From Marisa cornuarietis (lineage: Eukaryota > Mollusca > Gastropoda > Architaenioglossa > Ampullariidae), in the NCBI GenBank assembly GCA_004794655.1, contig SMMW01000001.1, positions 2,812,501 to 2,876,500 on the forward strand: a stretch of 64,000 nt of DNA. The letters are read 5' to 3'. Of the stretch, positions 11,590-23,449 are shown piece by piece. The notes beneath the pieces were generated by a model that searched no databases, was not told the DNA's origin, and worked only from the letters and a program-made list of their open reading frames with translations. The position numbers and the translations under genes were made by a program. How positions within the stretch are numbered: position 1 is the stretch's first letter; each line of letters begins with the position of its first letter.

Positions 11590-11995
11590 GTCTAAAACAG
11601 CAAGACCCATGCACGTGTCATAGTGTCTCTCGTTTTTAATGTGGACGAGCTTAGGCAGAGAGGTCTAAAGGTTTCGACATTAAATATGTTCCTGGACAGC
11701 ACGTAGTCCTCTGGATTTTTATGGAGTATATGGCCATGCAGTAAGTCGCTCAGAAGCTTGACAGCAAGACCAGTTGGCACTTTTAGAGATGGTATATATT
11801 GCGATAGCATGCATGGTGAGTTTTGGTTACACTTGTCATGGACGTTTTGGAAGTGTGTAATACATCCATGCAACAGGTGTCTTAGTCTCAAAGAGTTGCC
11901 ATCGCAATTTTCGATACACCAATAACCATGATCCCTGACCGCTGATGTCTTATCAGTGAGCTGAGGGCGCCAGGTCTTGCCGATGTTCGCTGTAC
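11590..11995 (-). pseudogene. Unrecognised reading frame, possibly from a transposon
   Basis: The minus strand from about 11995 to 11592 reads without a stop: GKTWRPQLTDKT, then RDHGYWCIENCDG, LRHLLHGCITHFQNVHDKC and a basic tail. Spaced Cys/His residues (WCxxNC, HGC, HFQNxHDKC) look like a metal-binding region. They recall uncharacterised, repeat-borne proteins with a similar WC...NC...HxQN-H arrangement. There is no convincing start codon, and the upstream minus-strand frame (12301-12056) may be a detached part. Function is not known. Confidence 0.3.
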
Positions 11996-11999
11996 CACC

Positions 12000-12720
12000 T
12001 TATCCGCCAGTTTTTATACTTTTAGCAACGTCCCCCTCTCACCTTCCCTTTTCTTTCAGATGGAGAGACCATTTCTACAGATTGTGGAAAGATTGTCAAA
12101 GATTGTGACATTTTCTTTTATGAAGTGGGAAGAATAACTGAACAACTGGCTATGCCATGGATCCAAATCAGCAATAACGAGCAATAAATTGTGATGGCTG
12201 TTGTTGAAGATAACATGCTGAAGCTTAGAGTGGGCATAAAGGCAGACGCTGTGGCCACAGGTAAAGTGTGTGTGTGTTTTTCCCAACACCAAATGAAACA
12301 TTGAACATTGAAAATTTAAAACTGAACACCTTTCTCACAAATATGAGTTGCAGATGTGTATGCGAAGGTGTGACCAGTGAATCATTGCAAGAATTCAGTA
12401 CCTCACCGAGAGAGGACCAAAGCCATCTGTACTTTATCTATGTTATATGCAAATCAATAGCCCTTGGGCTGATATCTTTTCTGATAACGTGCACTGAACA
12501 ATGATGACTGCATCAGTGTGCAATCAACGTGTCGCTACTCCATAAGCCTTATAGGCGAGTGTTTGAAATCCTCCTGTTCATTAGTCTAGGTGCAAGTATC
12601 CGTGCGTGAAAGATGCATACCTGCAATTGACCAAATAAACCAGAACAAAAATATAATTTTGTAAAGTGTCTGCAGTCATTTCATTGAGTAAACTACGAAA
12701 AAAATTTATAGATGTGTAGA
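12000..12720. other. Intergenic, repeat relic
   Basis: No gene recognised. 12505-12600 matches 21370-21460 (CACTCCATAAG, then GCGAGTGTTTGAAATCCTCC), a short dispersed repeat that lies directly before the isolated exon 3 relic in the second place. Confidence 0.5.
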
Positions 12721-12979
12721 AAAGTATCAAACTATATCAAACATCATCCGTGGTCTTATTTATATGGTGACGTTTGTTGCGTTAGAACAACACGCTATGC
12801 AAATATCAAGACTTATCAGAGATATGTCGGACCAAAGAGGATACAAAGAACAACCACTGTTATATGAGAGTTTGAAGTCAGGCGGCGGTCACGGTGCGCA
12901 CGGCCTCTCCCCCGTTAGGGAAGTAAACATCGCTAGCCTCGGGCGTGCCGCACCTTTGTTCAGACCATCGTGTACTGGC

Positions 12980-12980
<1 letters not shown>

Positions 12981-13057
<77 letters not shown>
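12981..13057. repeat. (CA)n microsatellite
   Basis: About 38 uninterrupted CA units. It creates artificial Thr-His frames on one strand and Cys-Val frames on the other, which are not genes. Confidence 0.98.
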
Positions 13058-13060
<3 letters not shown>

Positions 13061-13589
13061 AGGCGCACATGCTTTCATACTTTTCGGAAATAGAGCTCGA
13101 AAGCATATTTCAAGGTTGCAGCTTCTCTAATTTAGAAGAAAAACTAGAAAACAAATAAAATTAAACGTTTCAAGTCTACATTAACGTAGGTTTTGCAAGT
13201 AACTCTAATTGGACAGTTTTTTTTTCACACGAAGACAATATGGTTGTTACATATCTAAAACCTCTTTACACCCAGAGCCTTTGCAAAAATACAAATATGT
13301 ACACGTAGATGTTGCAGTTTTAACATTTTTCTGTTTTTCCTTGCGGACGCTGCCTATTGTTTTCTTTCAGTGCAAAATGAGGCCGTATATCTAAAACAAT
13401 TGAGTAACAAGACTGCCTGGTTTGCATTTGCTGGAGGGACACGTGAGCGAACACGATTTCTGTTTAAAACGTTCCAGAAATCGAGCTCTCACTCGATCCA
13501 TGTGGGGGAGCTCTTCAGATTTTCTGAATATAATTTCAAGTTCCTCAAAAAAACGTTACCTGCTGAGAAGTTGGGAATACTAGCCCATA

Positions 13590-14510
13590 GTTGGCATGAG
13601 GTACATGCTTAATTGACATCTTTGTCTTCCGTACAGTTCCTTCTTACTTTCGAGTAATATTTTCTTTACATTCTGGACACAATTTTCTGCGTACCTATTT
13701 GGTGATGTAACCAGCAATGAAAGATAAAATATTGTTCTCAGGAATGAATAGTTCCTCGGCAGAGTTGGTAAAAGCATACTGGGGGATTTCACATCTTATA
13801 CTTTGCTCACATCTTGGATCAGAAATCACTGGAGTGCACTGAGTACTGATGTTGCTCAGCGTCAAGAGAAAGTCATCTCCGTCTTCGATGCAGTTGCTTC
13901 TTTCACTGCATGATGAGACCAACCACCATTACCTGGCACTGAAAGAACCGAAATTGCCGGGGACTTGGATTATCTCCATGTCCTTATCCTTGTGTTAGAG
14001 AAAAAGAGTTTTTTTTATGTAGTCTTGGTTTAGTCTGCTTTTGTGGAAGAATTTATAACTTCTTTCGTTTTGCAAAGATCGTCCCAGAGTTGAAGCAGGC
14101 TTTGTATAGCAATTTTCCATCCAATCATACTGGATGAATTGCTTTTAAGTGTCGACAACCATGACTTTTCCGAGATGGCATCACGCATCGTTTGGCTGGT
14201 AAACTTGCTAAGTCTGATGAATGCATTAAACAGTTGATCAGTGGGTTCAGCAAAGAAAACTGTCTCAGAGGCCTCTTCTGATACCACTCCTAAAGTTACC
14301 ATCGTTGATACAACCTGAGAGGCAAACTTTACCTGAAGGACTGAAAAAATTGGTTACTTTAGGTGTTTTTCTGAGGCGTGGAGCCATTCGGATACCGTTC
14401 TTTCTAGCCACCCTGAAAAAAATATTCTTTTTCGGTGCATTCGGTACATCAAAGATGGTTGGAACTGTACACTCCTGCACCCACTTCTTACATCTATGGA
14501 AATGACAACA
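13590..14510 (-). pseudogene. P-element/THAP9-like transposase relic, copy 2
   Basis: Second copy of the relic at 2745-3410, without the LINE that interrupts copy 1. The minus strand encodes PTDQLFNAFIRLSKF and GWKIAIQSLLQLWDDL (14302-14030), then EELFIPENNILSFIAGYI (13922-13695), in frames that do not join. A further frame at 14513-14265 includes FRVARKNGIR and may be an earlier, N-terminal piece. Frame breaks and missing termini mean it is inactive. It preserves the pre-insertion site of the LINE at 1-2719. Confidence 0.55.
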
Positions 14511-15586
14511 CAAGACTAGTGAAACTACTAAGCAGCAGTATATGTGGCAAGATAAATACGACTTGTTAAATCTTGTGATAAGCTGTTAACTCACATTTCT
14601 TCGTCTTTCAGAAAAGAGAACAATCGGAAACCTTTAGTTCGAGAGTTTTGACAACTCGGCGCAGCGCACCATGTAGCACCAGGCCTCGCGCAAACACCGA
14701 TCGTTGGTACCGGGGAGGGGGGGGGGTGCGCGTGGCCGGGGTCAAATACAGGTCAGCGTGGCTTCACTCTACTGCCTAAGTGGTGGCTCTTGGGATGCTC
14801 TTTTCTCGGAGTCTGTCTCCTGAGAGCTTTTGGGATGAACTAAAGACTTAATTGCATCAGTTGTGTCAGGGACAAAATGTTTTAAAGTCTTTGTCCCACA
14901 CGAGTCAGAATTTCACTCATAAACAACATCTACACTAATTTAAAACTTGTAATTCAAATATATGTGCTGTGCCATGAACATCTTCTATAAAGACTGTGGC
15001 TGTTAATGATGAGAACAATACCCAGCATTTGCGAAAAGCTACCTTCTATACGTGCCACATAAACGTACACCTCACAGCGCTTACCGAAACAAAAAGAGCA
15101 ATAACATACATTCATTATTTATTCAGTCATGTATATAACAAAGTTTCAGCCGATAGACATCAGTGGCGGGCTCTGGTTGAGGCCTTATGTGGAAATAGCA
15201 CGAAGAGGATTGATTGATTATTGATTGTCTATTACAAAGACCCAAGCGAGTGCAGAGATGATGGGCGGCTGGTGCACTAGTCATTAAGCAGCGAGTAGAA
15301 CCTGTGTTCGGTTACTCGCTAACAGATGCGGAACCACAACACGTAGTCGTCATGGGAAAGAGAAACTTACAAAACACAGGAACATGCAGTCAGTCAGGGC
15401 TGGAGGAGGTCGCTAGTATGTTTTACGTTAGACTTCTACAAACAGGATGTCAAACATAATCAAGATCAGCTTCACACTACGGCCAAAGTATGTTTCCGTG
15501 TTCTCTCTCTCTCTCTCTTAAACAAACAACCACCCACCCTCCAAAGAGAGAGGAAGGGGGAGGAAGATGAAATAGAAACATAATTA

Positions 15587-15633
15587 GTGTGTGTGTGTGT
15601 GGGTGGGTGTGTGGGTGGGTGGGTGGGTGGGTG
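15587..15633. repeat. GT/GGGT simple repeat
   Basis: TGTG units pass into GGGT units. The matching place before gene C is a longer pure GT run (26835-26890). Confidence 0.9.
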
Positions 15634-16033
15634 CGATGAGAAGCTTCTAGCTAGAACCTGTCGCACTTTTGTGTACTTTTTAGGTCACAAATTTGTTTTT
15701 CCCAAATGTTTCATTCAGAGAAGGACTGGGAATACTTGGCAAAAGCAAAGCCTTCTATGAGGCATGCCTCCTTGCCAAATTTCAAGCATTTTTTTTCAAG
15801 GAGATTTAGCTGAGACACGAAAGAAAGACTGAAGTAAAAACAAAGGAACCTCTATCCAGTTACTCGTGGGAAAGACATTTACAGCGAAGCAGTCCCCCAC
15901 CCTGTCTGACTTGTTTTGTTGCGGCGATGTAGAGCGGGAAAGGAAGGGATGGATGGTGTAGGGAGAGGGTTGGATGGTACGCAGCATCGTGGTGCCTAAC
16001 AGGGCTTCTGCAACAGCAGCAAGCAGCCACGCA

Positions 16034-16037
16034 TACA

Positions 16038-16068
<31 letters not shown>
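16034..16068. repeat. (ACGC)n microsatellite
   Basis: About eight to nine ACGC units just upstream of gene B; gene C has only a few at 27998-28008. Confidence 0.92.
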
Positions 16069-16154
16069 GTAAAGGCTGGCAAACTCTGGGCGCGGAGCTA
16101 ACAGAACCGCTTATTCGCAGGTTTGGAGGACCAGCAGACTGTTTGCTCACCGCC

Positions 16155-18803
16155 ATGGTAGCTCTAGCTCTAGTCCTGATGCTGCATGCCATATCCCTGG
16201 CCCTCGTTTCGTCCGTGCCTGGGGGCATCTATGACATCACGATGAACACAACGTCCGAGGAGGTGCAATCCGCCATGCAGGAGATCAACGCCATGTTTGT
16301 CGGTCTGGGCGACTCGGCCCCGCGGGCAGTAGTCGAGGTCGTTAGGGCTCGCCAACAGGTAGGCAAGGCATTGTGCAGTATTTTTTTTTTTTACTCTTTT
16401 CCTCTTTCGTGACTGCCGATTACGCCGTTTTTTGTTGTTATTGTTGTTTTCTTTCGTTTGTTAAATCTTGACACGTAAGCTTTGTTTCGAGAATTTTACC
16501 AAAAAAATATAAAAAGCATAAGACAGCTGGTAGTCATAACATATCTTTGGTGTGAAGGACGTCAGTCTATTGTTTCAGGGACAAAAATGGGAAAGAAAGG
16601 ATTTAATATGAAACTATCACAATGTTTTTAACACCGCGGCCACCACGGTGAAGTTGTCTTTCATAAAATTTCATGTTTTCATCTGATCTGACAATTCACT
16701 GGACATCAACGACGGGTGAAAATTCAAGGGACACGGTCAGGGTCGCGTTCACGTCTTTGTGGCTCAATGATGATGATGAATTCATTTACTTTTAAAGATA
16801 ACTTTTTATATTATTGATATTGTTTAACTAAAGTTTTTCTTTCATTTTAGATTGTTGCTGGTAGAAAGCTGTACCTTGACCTACGCATAACCGGAGGAGT
16901 CCAGGTAATGTTGCAAAATGTATCTTTTGCACTAAAATTACCCACGATGATGCTTAAGTACACATGACCGAATAGATCTATTGCCGGCAGTTTAAACTGA
17001 TTCAGAAAATGGCTCATCTCCATAAATATTTAAGTGGAGCTACAAACAAAAGAAGCTTAATCTTTATATTCCCCGTCTTCTGCTGAAGAAACGTGTAAGG
17101 ATGAAAAGAAGGAAGGAAAAATATGCATTTATTGGGCAGGCGAAAACAAAGGCCTGCTCCATATTTGCATAAAATACACATTTTGTGATGTCAAGGATGT
17201 TGTGCAGGACGAGATGTGTAACGTTACCTTGGTGCTGCAACCGTGGGTTTCTCCTGTCCCGATCTTCAACCAAAGGCCTACCTGCTCTCCCATCCGGAGA
17301 TCCAGGAACAGGTCTCCTATACGCGGGGGCGTCAGCAGACCCAGACCATTGCGGCAAAACTCGCACCGGGGGGTGCAGGACGCCCTCCGCTTCGCCGTCT
17401 GCGCCTCCGACTTGAACGTTTACACGCAACTGGGGGACCTGACTGGTGCAACGTACACGCGACAGGTACTGTACATTTGTGGACATATTTTCTGTATTTT
17501 GTTTTGCTTGTGTGACGGGTTTTACTTCAGTCACTGATTTATGAAGCGTAGCGGCAATTCGGCAAATTCCTTCACGTGTTGAGCAACAAGTCAAGAAACA
17601 CCTGGACGTTTGTCACATATGGATAGATACATATATACAGGCCAATAAACACCTGGAAGTTTGTCATGTATAGGTTTACTAGAAGAGAACAAATAACAAA
17701 TCGGAAGAATCAGCTTCTTCATTTGTGGACACAGGTAACGGCTGGCATCACGTTTCGCTTTTCCAACGTGACCGTTGTGACTACCTCCTGTTCTAAAACA
17801 GGTGACCCTACCTGCAGCCGACCACCACAGACGCCGCTCTGCACCCCCCGCGGACAGGTGAGTTGTACTTAAGTCACGTTTCTTTGGGACCACAACCCTA
17901 AGAAGAACATTTTAAAAATTATTTGCTTCGTTAAAGACTCACCCGTAGGAAAAAATATTTTCACATAGCTGACTTGTATTCATTATTTTCCGTGTAACTA
18001 GCCCCAAGTCTCAAAGCTCCGATGTACGAGCCTCCATATGTCGACCTTAGAACCTATGCACAGACAAAGAAGCTAATCACGTGATGTCAGAGAACATGGT
18101 TACACGGCATTAGCACAGGCTCCCAGCTCTGACATTACCTGTAGTTATGACGACATCAACATATCGACACTCGTACCTAACATGAGTTTGACCTCTTTCA
18201 TTAATGTTTTAAATAGTTGATTGCCGTAAGTAGGATGAGTTTTTTTCTATATTTATATGTATTTTTTCCAATTATAAAAAAGACTCATACAAAGCACATT
18301 TTTTTGTTAAATTGTCTTTAATATTGTTATTTAAACTTGGAATAAGTTGCAGTCATTGATCTCTCTTGCTCATAGTTTCGGATTGGTTGTACACTAGTAA
18401 GCATTTCGTTAAGGACGATAGAAAGCGAACGCCTTACCTCCGATTCATCTGCAACGAGGAAATGTTTACACTGACTTACGCTTGTTGTTATAGCAAACAC
18501 TATAGCAGAGTGTGAGGCTGGAGGTTAGGAAAAACAAAAAGGGTTCTTTCCCCATGCATGCCTCTTCTCTCCGTGCGTGCGTGTGCGGGAGCGAGAAAGA
18601 GCTTGAATACATATGTGTATCTTGTATGAGCTACGTGAATGAGAGAAAGGTGGGGGGGGGGAGATAGCTGTATACTAGTGTAACCGTTTATGTTTGCTAA
18701 AACTTCTCATTTACTTTTACTTGCTCAGAAGCTCTGCAACTTCGTGATTCAGTGGACAGCGTGGCAAGACCCATTTTACTCAGTGACCAGCATAGAATGT
18801 TAG
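16155..18803 (+). CDS. Gene B: two-domain cystatin-like secreted protein, divergent type
   Basis: Five exons, 16155-16358, 16851-16904, 17208-17465, 17735-17857 and 18729-18803, encode 237 residues. All introns are phase 0 with good GT/AG borders. The start lies in CGCCATGG; an in-frame ATG at 16143 is less favoured. A signal peptide of about 20 residues is followed by VPGG, the helix and ARQQ. Exon 2 opens with IVAG, making a canonical QIVAG loop. Domain 1 keeps the second hairpin with LQPW between two cysteines. An Arg/Pro-rich linker with RRSR leads into GGVSRP and domain 2, with QVTAG, three loop cysteines and a final hairpin with TAW ending in Cys. Domain 1 has every hallmark of a working inhibitor of papain-like proteases. 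It is the best candidate for an active member. Gene C is its dead paralogue. Confidence 0.85.
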
Positions 18804-19466
18804 CCGGACACAACCTTCAGTCCACCCACGAGTTTTGTTTGTGCGCCATCTGAGTACGAGACAGGATGCACAGCGAGACCCAGCATTGTCTTCACCTCAA
18901 GGTGACTCATTGTCTACAAAATACTTTTTCAGACTGTCATAATATCTTGTTGCCATTTCTTGTTGCCATTTCATCGACAGTGAACTGTTTCACATACAAG
19001 AAGATTTCTTTTAAAATTAGCACACATATAAAAAGTCTTGATCAGCAAGTTAAGTGTTTGTTTTTATTTCGATGTGCGTTTGTATAGTTCTTTAGTTTTC
19101 AGAAATTGAAAAGGAAGCTTTATAGCCAAGATTCTGATCCCTTCATGAAGTTTAGTGCCCCAAAGTTGATTTATCTTGCAATAGTAAGCTTTCCCTTAAA
19201 GGACTTTAAGACTCACGCCTTGATTCAATCCTGTCTAGAGCAGCTGATAAAATGCTCAGCGAGATGTCTCACAAGATGTCGTCATCTTTTTTATTGGGCT
19301 AACATCTAGCTGTTTTCTGTTATCTACTTTAGAAGAAAAACCTTTCACTTGAATGCCTTCTTATCATTACAATTACCATGGAAGTGAACTTACTTTAAGA
19401 GTGATAAAATAGGTCCATTCTTATCTTATAGGCATCTATTTAAACCTTTTCTTCTGTGCTTTTGCG
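18804..19466. other. Spacer after gene B
   Basis: Contains the presumed 3' untranslated region of gene B. No further gene or recognised repeat was seen. Confidence 0.5.
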
Positions 19467-19471
19467 CTGAA

Positions 19472-20463
19472 GAGTTGTAATTTCTTGACAGACTTTTATA
19501 GGCTTTTGTAGTGAACTACATACATGGATCTGTTACGGGGGGGGGGGGAAGGTTGAAGTCTTTGGCCCACATGAAGTGACTCCTGTTGTTTTGCCAACAT
19601 TTACAGCCATCTAACAACGACTTTTATCTGTTCCACTCATGCACCGTTATAAACACAGAATGTAAAGACCACACTCAGGGTCTATGGCGTCACGAGTGTT
19701 CCTATGAGTAATTTAATTACAAGCTTGCATCATCAGACGGTGAATATAATCGTGAAAGTAGTAATATCTAGAGGTAAAGCACTAAAATTTAGACATATCA
19801 AAGTAGACATGTCACACTGTCACACAGTATTTACCGAGCAGCATACATGTCACACAGTCCTTACTGAAAAGTGTAATGGCATACAGTACTTACTGATCAT
19901 TATACATGTCACAGAGTACTTACTGAAAAGAGGAAAGGAATATCATTGATAAAGACGATTTGAAAGACACCACGCAGTTATAAAAACACTTCAAACGGTT
20001 CAATAAAGAGAAGATCCAGTGGAATGCAGGCGGAGAATACGAACAGAGCTAATGAAGTGTGAAACAAGCCTTCACCTGTCAGTGCCGGAATATACATTTT
20101 GAAAGTGCAGTCAGTAACTAGGGCAGGTCCAAACGGGGAATAAATACAGAAGCATTTTTGTTGACATCAGGTACCCGAGTAGCTTAATGTAATGTAAAAC
20201 ATTACTACAATATGTATCACAGGTAACCTGTAATTGAGAGAACAATCCCCAGAAAAAATAATAACAATTCTCTAGATGGCAGCAATCGCAATGCGCTTTG
20301 ACATAAACAATTGGTTTAACAAAATCTCTGCTATATAATCACGACACACGCATGCATACAGTAGCATTTTGTTGACATGGGTACCCGAGTAGCTTAAATT
20401 GTATGGCAGAGAAAGAAAGACTAAGAGAAAGAGAAAAAAGAGCATAGACGTACACATAACTCG
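19472..20463. repeat. Duplicated 1-kb block, copy 2
   Basis: Second copy of 4058-5042, colinear across nearly 1 kb with small indels and a longer G-run at 19539. It ends at the same AACTCGC boundary, after which copy 1 carries the MITE-like insert. Confidence 0.7.
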
Positions 20464-21460
20464 CTTTTCATGATGTAATAGTTGTTTTTAAAACATAGGT
20501 GAGAAAGTATATATGTGATCTAATGTACTGAGAGAGACACAAAGAGAGAGAGATAGAAATGATGTAATCCAACAGCAGGGACAATAAATACTTATAATTA
20601 TCTAAAATTCAGAAAATTCACAGAGCTACGAAACACAGTTGTCACCTCCATGAGCACAGCTCACGCACAGAATGGTCGAAGTTCCGCACTTATTCATAGG
20701 AAAAACTGCAGCTGAGTTTGTGGAAAACGCGACTGACTTAATTTTGCTACGCATCTTTCTGTTTCATTTATGACAATAGTATTTTTTTCACTTACGAGCT
20801 TTGAACCAGACGGTACTTAGCTAATGTTACGTTCGCATTTCAGTTAATAGGAGTATTAAAAGATTTAAGAAACAATTATCAAGGTAGATTCAGTTAAAGT
20901 TAAAAATACATCTTTTTTGTCAATTTTCAGATCAATTTGATGAGCTGTCAGTCACCTGTTCTCTCATTAGCGCTGTGTACAGCGGTTATTCTACTGGGGA
21001 TAGAGATTTGAGGACTTAGAGTTGTGTACTTACTGTTGTGACTCATGGTCGTCCATATTTAACTCTATCATTTAATTATTAATTTTATTACTATTTACGG
21101 CCCAATGGGTGTATCATGATTAATTTATTAGTCAAACTGTAATATTTATTTTTTATACTTATTTCTTAGAGTTCGTCTATTTGTATACAGTTTGAACCGA
21201 TAGTTTGTGGTTATGCTTTACTGACAAAATGTTTAAAATTGGCTATTAAGGGCTTATGCGTATTAAGACTAACATACTTCTCTAGTTTTCAACAAACTCT
21301 GTCTCGTGCACATCAGGCCAGACACCGCAGCATGCTGTCTATTGAAATGTTTTAAAGCAGCAGATTTCGTATCTGCCTCAGTGTGCGATAAACGTGCAGC
21401 CACTCCATAAGTCGTTTAGGCGAGTGTTTGAAATCCTCCTGTTTATAAGTCGAGGTCTGA
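20464..21460. other. Intergenic, no gene seen
   Basis: AT-rich DNA without recognised coding sequence; the last 90 bases are the short repeat shared with 12505-12600. Confidence 0.5.
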
Positions 21461-21474
21461 TATGATAGGCGTCG

Positions 21475-21665
21475 TGTGGTACTGCTATAATGTTGTCGTG
21501 TTGTACCGAGAGTGGCTGAAAGATTCAGAACTTTTCCGGGCCACATTTTCCAAGACTTTTAACAGACGACATTTACTCGGTCGCACCAGCAGCCGTAAAG
21601 TTCTGGGGACCGGTCCTGCCCAGAAGGTGACCAATGCCCTCAACTTCCCTGTCTGCGCTTCCCTG
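21475..21665 (+). pseudogene. Isolated cystatin exon 3 relic
   Basis: The plus strand reads LYREWLKDSELF, then NRRHLLGRTSSRK, LGTGPAQKVTNALNFPVCAS. This follows exon 3 of genes D-F residue by residue, including the dibasic linker and the first helix of domain 2. The initial DDYC and the tail with its splice donor are gone. A LINE fragment abuts it at about 21667. No matching exon 1, 2 or 4 was found nearby, so a whole gene copy has decayed here. Confidence 0.8.
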
Positions 21666-21666
21666 C

Positions 21667-22110
21667 GTCTTCCCTGTTTTTACGATTTTCTCAAGTGATT
21701 TCATGATGAGTGAGGTAAGAGCCATTGGTCTGAAGTCATTGGGTTGACTGGGCCTAGTGATTTTTGGGACAGCCACAATGTGTGAAAGTTTACAAATATC
21801 AGGAATGTGACCAAAATCTACAGAAAGCTGGAATAAATGTTGTAAAACTCCGCTAAGTTGTTCGGCGCAGTGATGGAAGGTGTGTCCACAGATCCCTTCT
21901 GGATCCGGAGCCTTGTTAACATTTAATCGCCTCAAGAGATCTTTGACAGAGGACTGGGCAATCACCAACCCATGCTCAGGGACCAGAGACTGTTTTAATA
22001 CGGAAACATTGCGACAGAAGTCATGTTTCTCAAAGCGGACATAAAAAGAATTAAGCACGTTGGGAAGATCACACTCATGAACGCCTACAAGTGCCACTGG
22101 TTTTTTTAAG
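21667..22110 (-). mobile_element. CR1/L2-like LINE reverse transcriptase fragment
   Basis: The minus strand from 22097 encodes VKDLLRRLNVNKAPDPEGIC, then LSHIVAVPKITRPSQPNDFRP and LTSLIMKSLEKIVK, the first reverse transcriptase motifs of CR1/L2/jockey-type elements. Only the N-terminal part of the domain is present, and it ends abruptly against the exon 3 relic. Confidence 0.85.
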
Positions 22111-23400
22111 ACTGGGCCTATTGACAGTTACAACAAAAGAAATAACTAATATTTAAAAAAAACTTACAGGAAAAATTCAACTTATACAAAAAATCCGAGA
22201 TACAAAAATATGAAATACCTCATCTTTCTAGGAAGAAACAGCGTCCACTTCCCTACAGGTAGTGTCCCTCCACTTGCCGTGTCTCTTTGGGAAGTGCAGC
22301 GCTGGCCTGCAAGAGTTAATTAAATCGTCTTCTCCCTTTTTTTCCCCACTATCTAAAAACAAACAAACAAACAAACAAACAAAACAAAACCTATTAGTCA
22401 TGCGCCAGGTGCGACTCGGCCATTCGCGCTGTACCAAGGGAAATAACTCCTTACGTGCAGAATTAAGAATTATTACATTGCTCTCCCATTCAGTTCTTTC
22501 AAGATTTCACCATTACCATCTCAGTGATTATTTTCCCCAAAGACCACCTGGCATCAGTTTATTATGTATTAAAATTCAGGCCTTAGGATTATCTGTAATA
22601 ATAATTAACTCGCAATTTACATAGCGCATAATCACAATCATAAAGCTGTTGTTCATTGTTTCATCGGTCGTGCTTTGCTACATTTTAAATTAAACTGGCA
22701 TGCACGGCAGAAACAGATGTGATCTATCAAAGACATATGTTAACGGCACCAAAAGGAAACTCCCACATAAATTTACGAAGAACACCCGCTTATGTTCTAT
22801 ATTTTTAAATAGATTATTGACAAAGTGTTTTATTTAGTATGGATGTTTAAACAGCTTTGAGAAAACTAAGCTTTCAAAATATGTAACAATATTCCCTCTA
22901 CAGTTCGTTTGTTCTATTCTATGGTGGACAGGGAAATTACTCTGTAATACACTATTTACAGCGAGTAAGCGTTTTGAATTTTAAAGGAGTAGAGTGTAGG
23001 ATCAGCGTGTTCAGCAACAGTAGGTCGACAACATATTCTTTTTTTTTATTTGCTGAGACGAAATAATGTTGGCACAGTGTTCGGCTCAACGCGTGGAAGA
23101 TATGTAATTCCGTTTTTCTTGCAAATACGGTACTGTATTATGAAGCACTTTTGTGAATTTTTTAACAGACCACATCCTGCTCTCTAGGCAGCTACAGTTT
23201 TCCCTTTTCTGAACGACATCCTAGGTTTCAGTGACCAAAGAAAGGCTTTGAGCTTGAAGAAAGAGAGGAAAAGCAAAGAAGGAAATTGTGACCTCAGGAA
23301 AGGGATGAAGGCAGCTTGGGGAAAAACTAAATTGACGCCCAGTTCCGGACCATAGAGGAGGGAATCGCGTGGGTTCAAAGCCTGCCAACTACTGGGGATT
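22110..23400. other. Intergenic, simple repeats only
   Basis: Holds an (AAAC)n tract (22359-22384) and the old repeat shared with 10090-10440. No coding sequence recognised. Confidence 0.5.
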
Positions 23401-23449
23401 CTCACCAAGACAGCTCGGTTGAAGACCTCAAGTCATCGAAGACAGCGAC

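Larger units (their letters stand above)
14520..16090. other. Upstream region of gene B, duplicated before gene C
   Basis: No gene. Long stretches match the region before gene C: 14800-15430 matches 26150-26700, and 15710-16110 matches 27700-28060. Within it are the dispersed repeat at 15035-15350, a CT-run at 15505-15519 and GTGG-rich tracts. No clear TATA box like that of the A/D/E/F/G group was found before the gene B start. Confidence 0.65.

Noticed and set aside
12764..13158. Open frames rich in Thr-His or Cys-Val
   Set aside because: They are produced by the (CA)n run; the same applies at 25064-25399, 26697-26997, 37080-37331 and 44992-45225.
16143..16154. Earlier ATG for gene B
   Set aside because: In frame, but the ATG at 16155 has a better context (CGCCATGG) and aligns with the gene C start.
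22262..22624. Plus-strand frame of 120 codons
   Set aside because: It runs through an AAAC repeat and an old dispersed repeat; no protein features.
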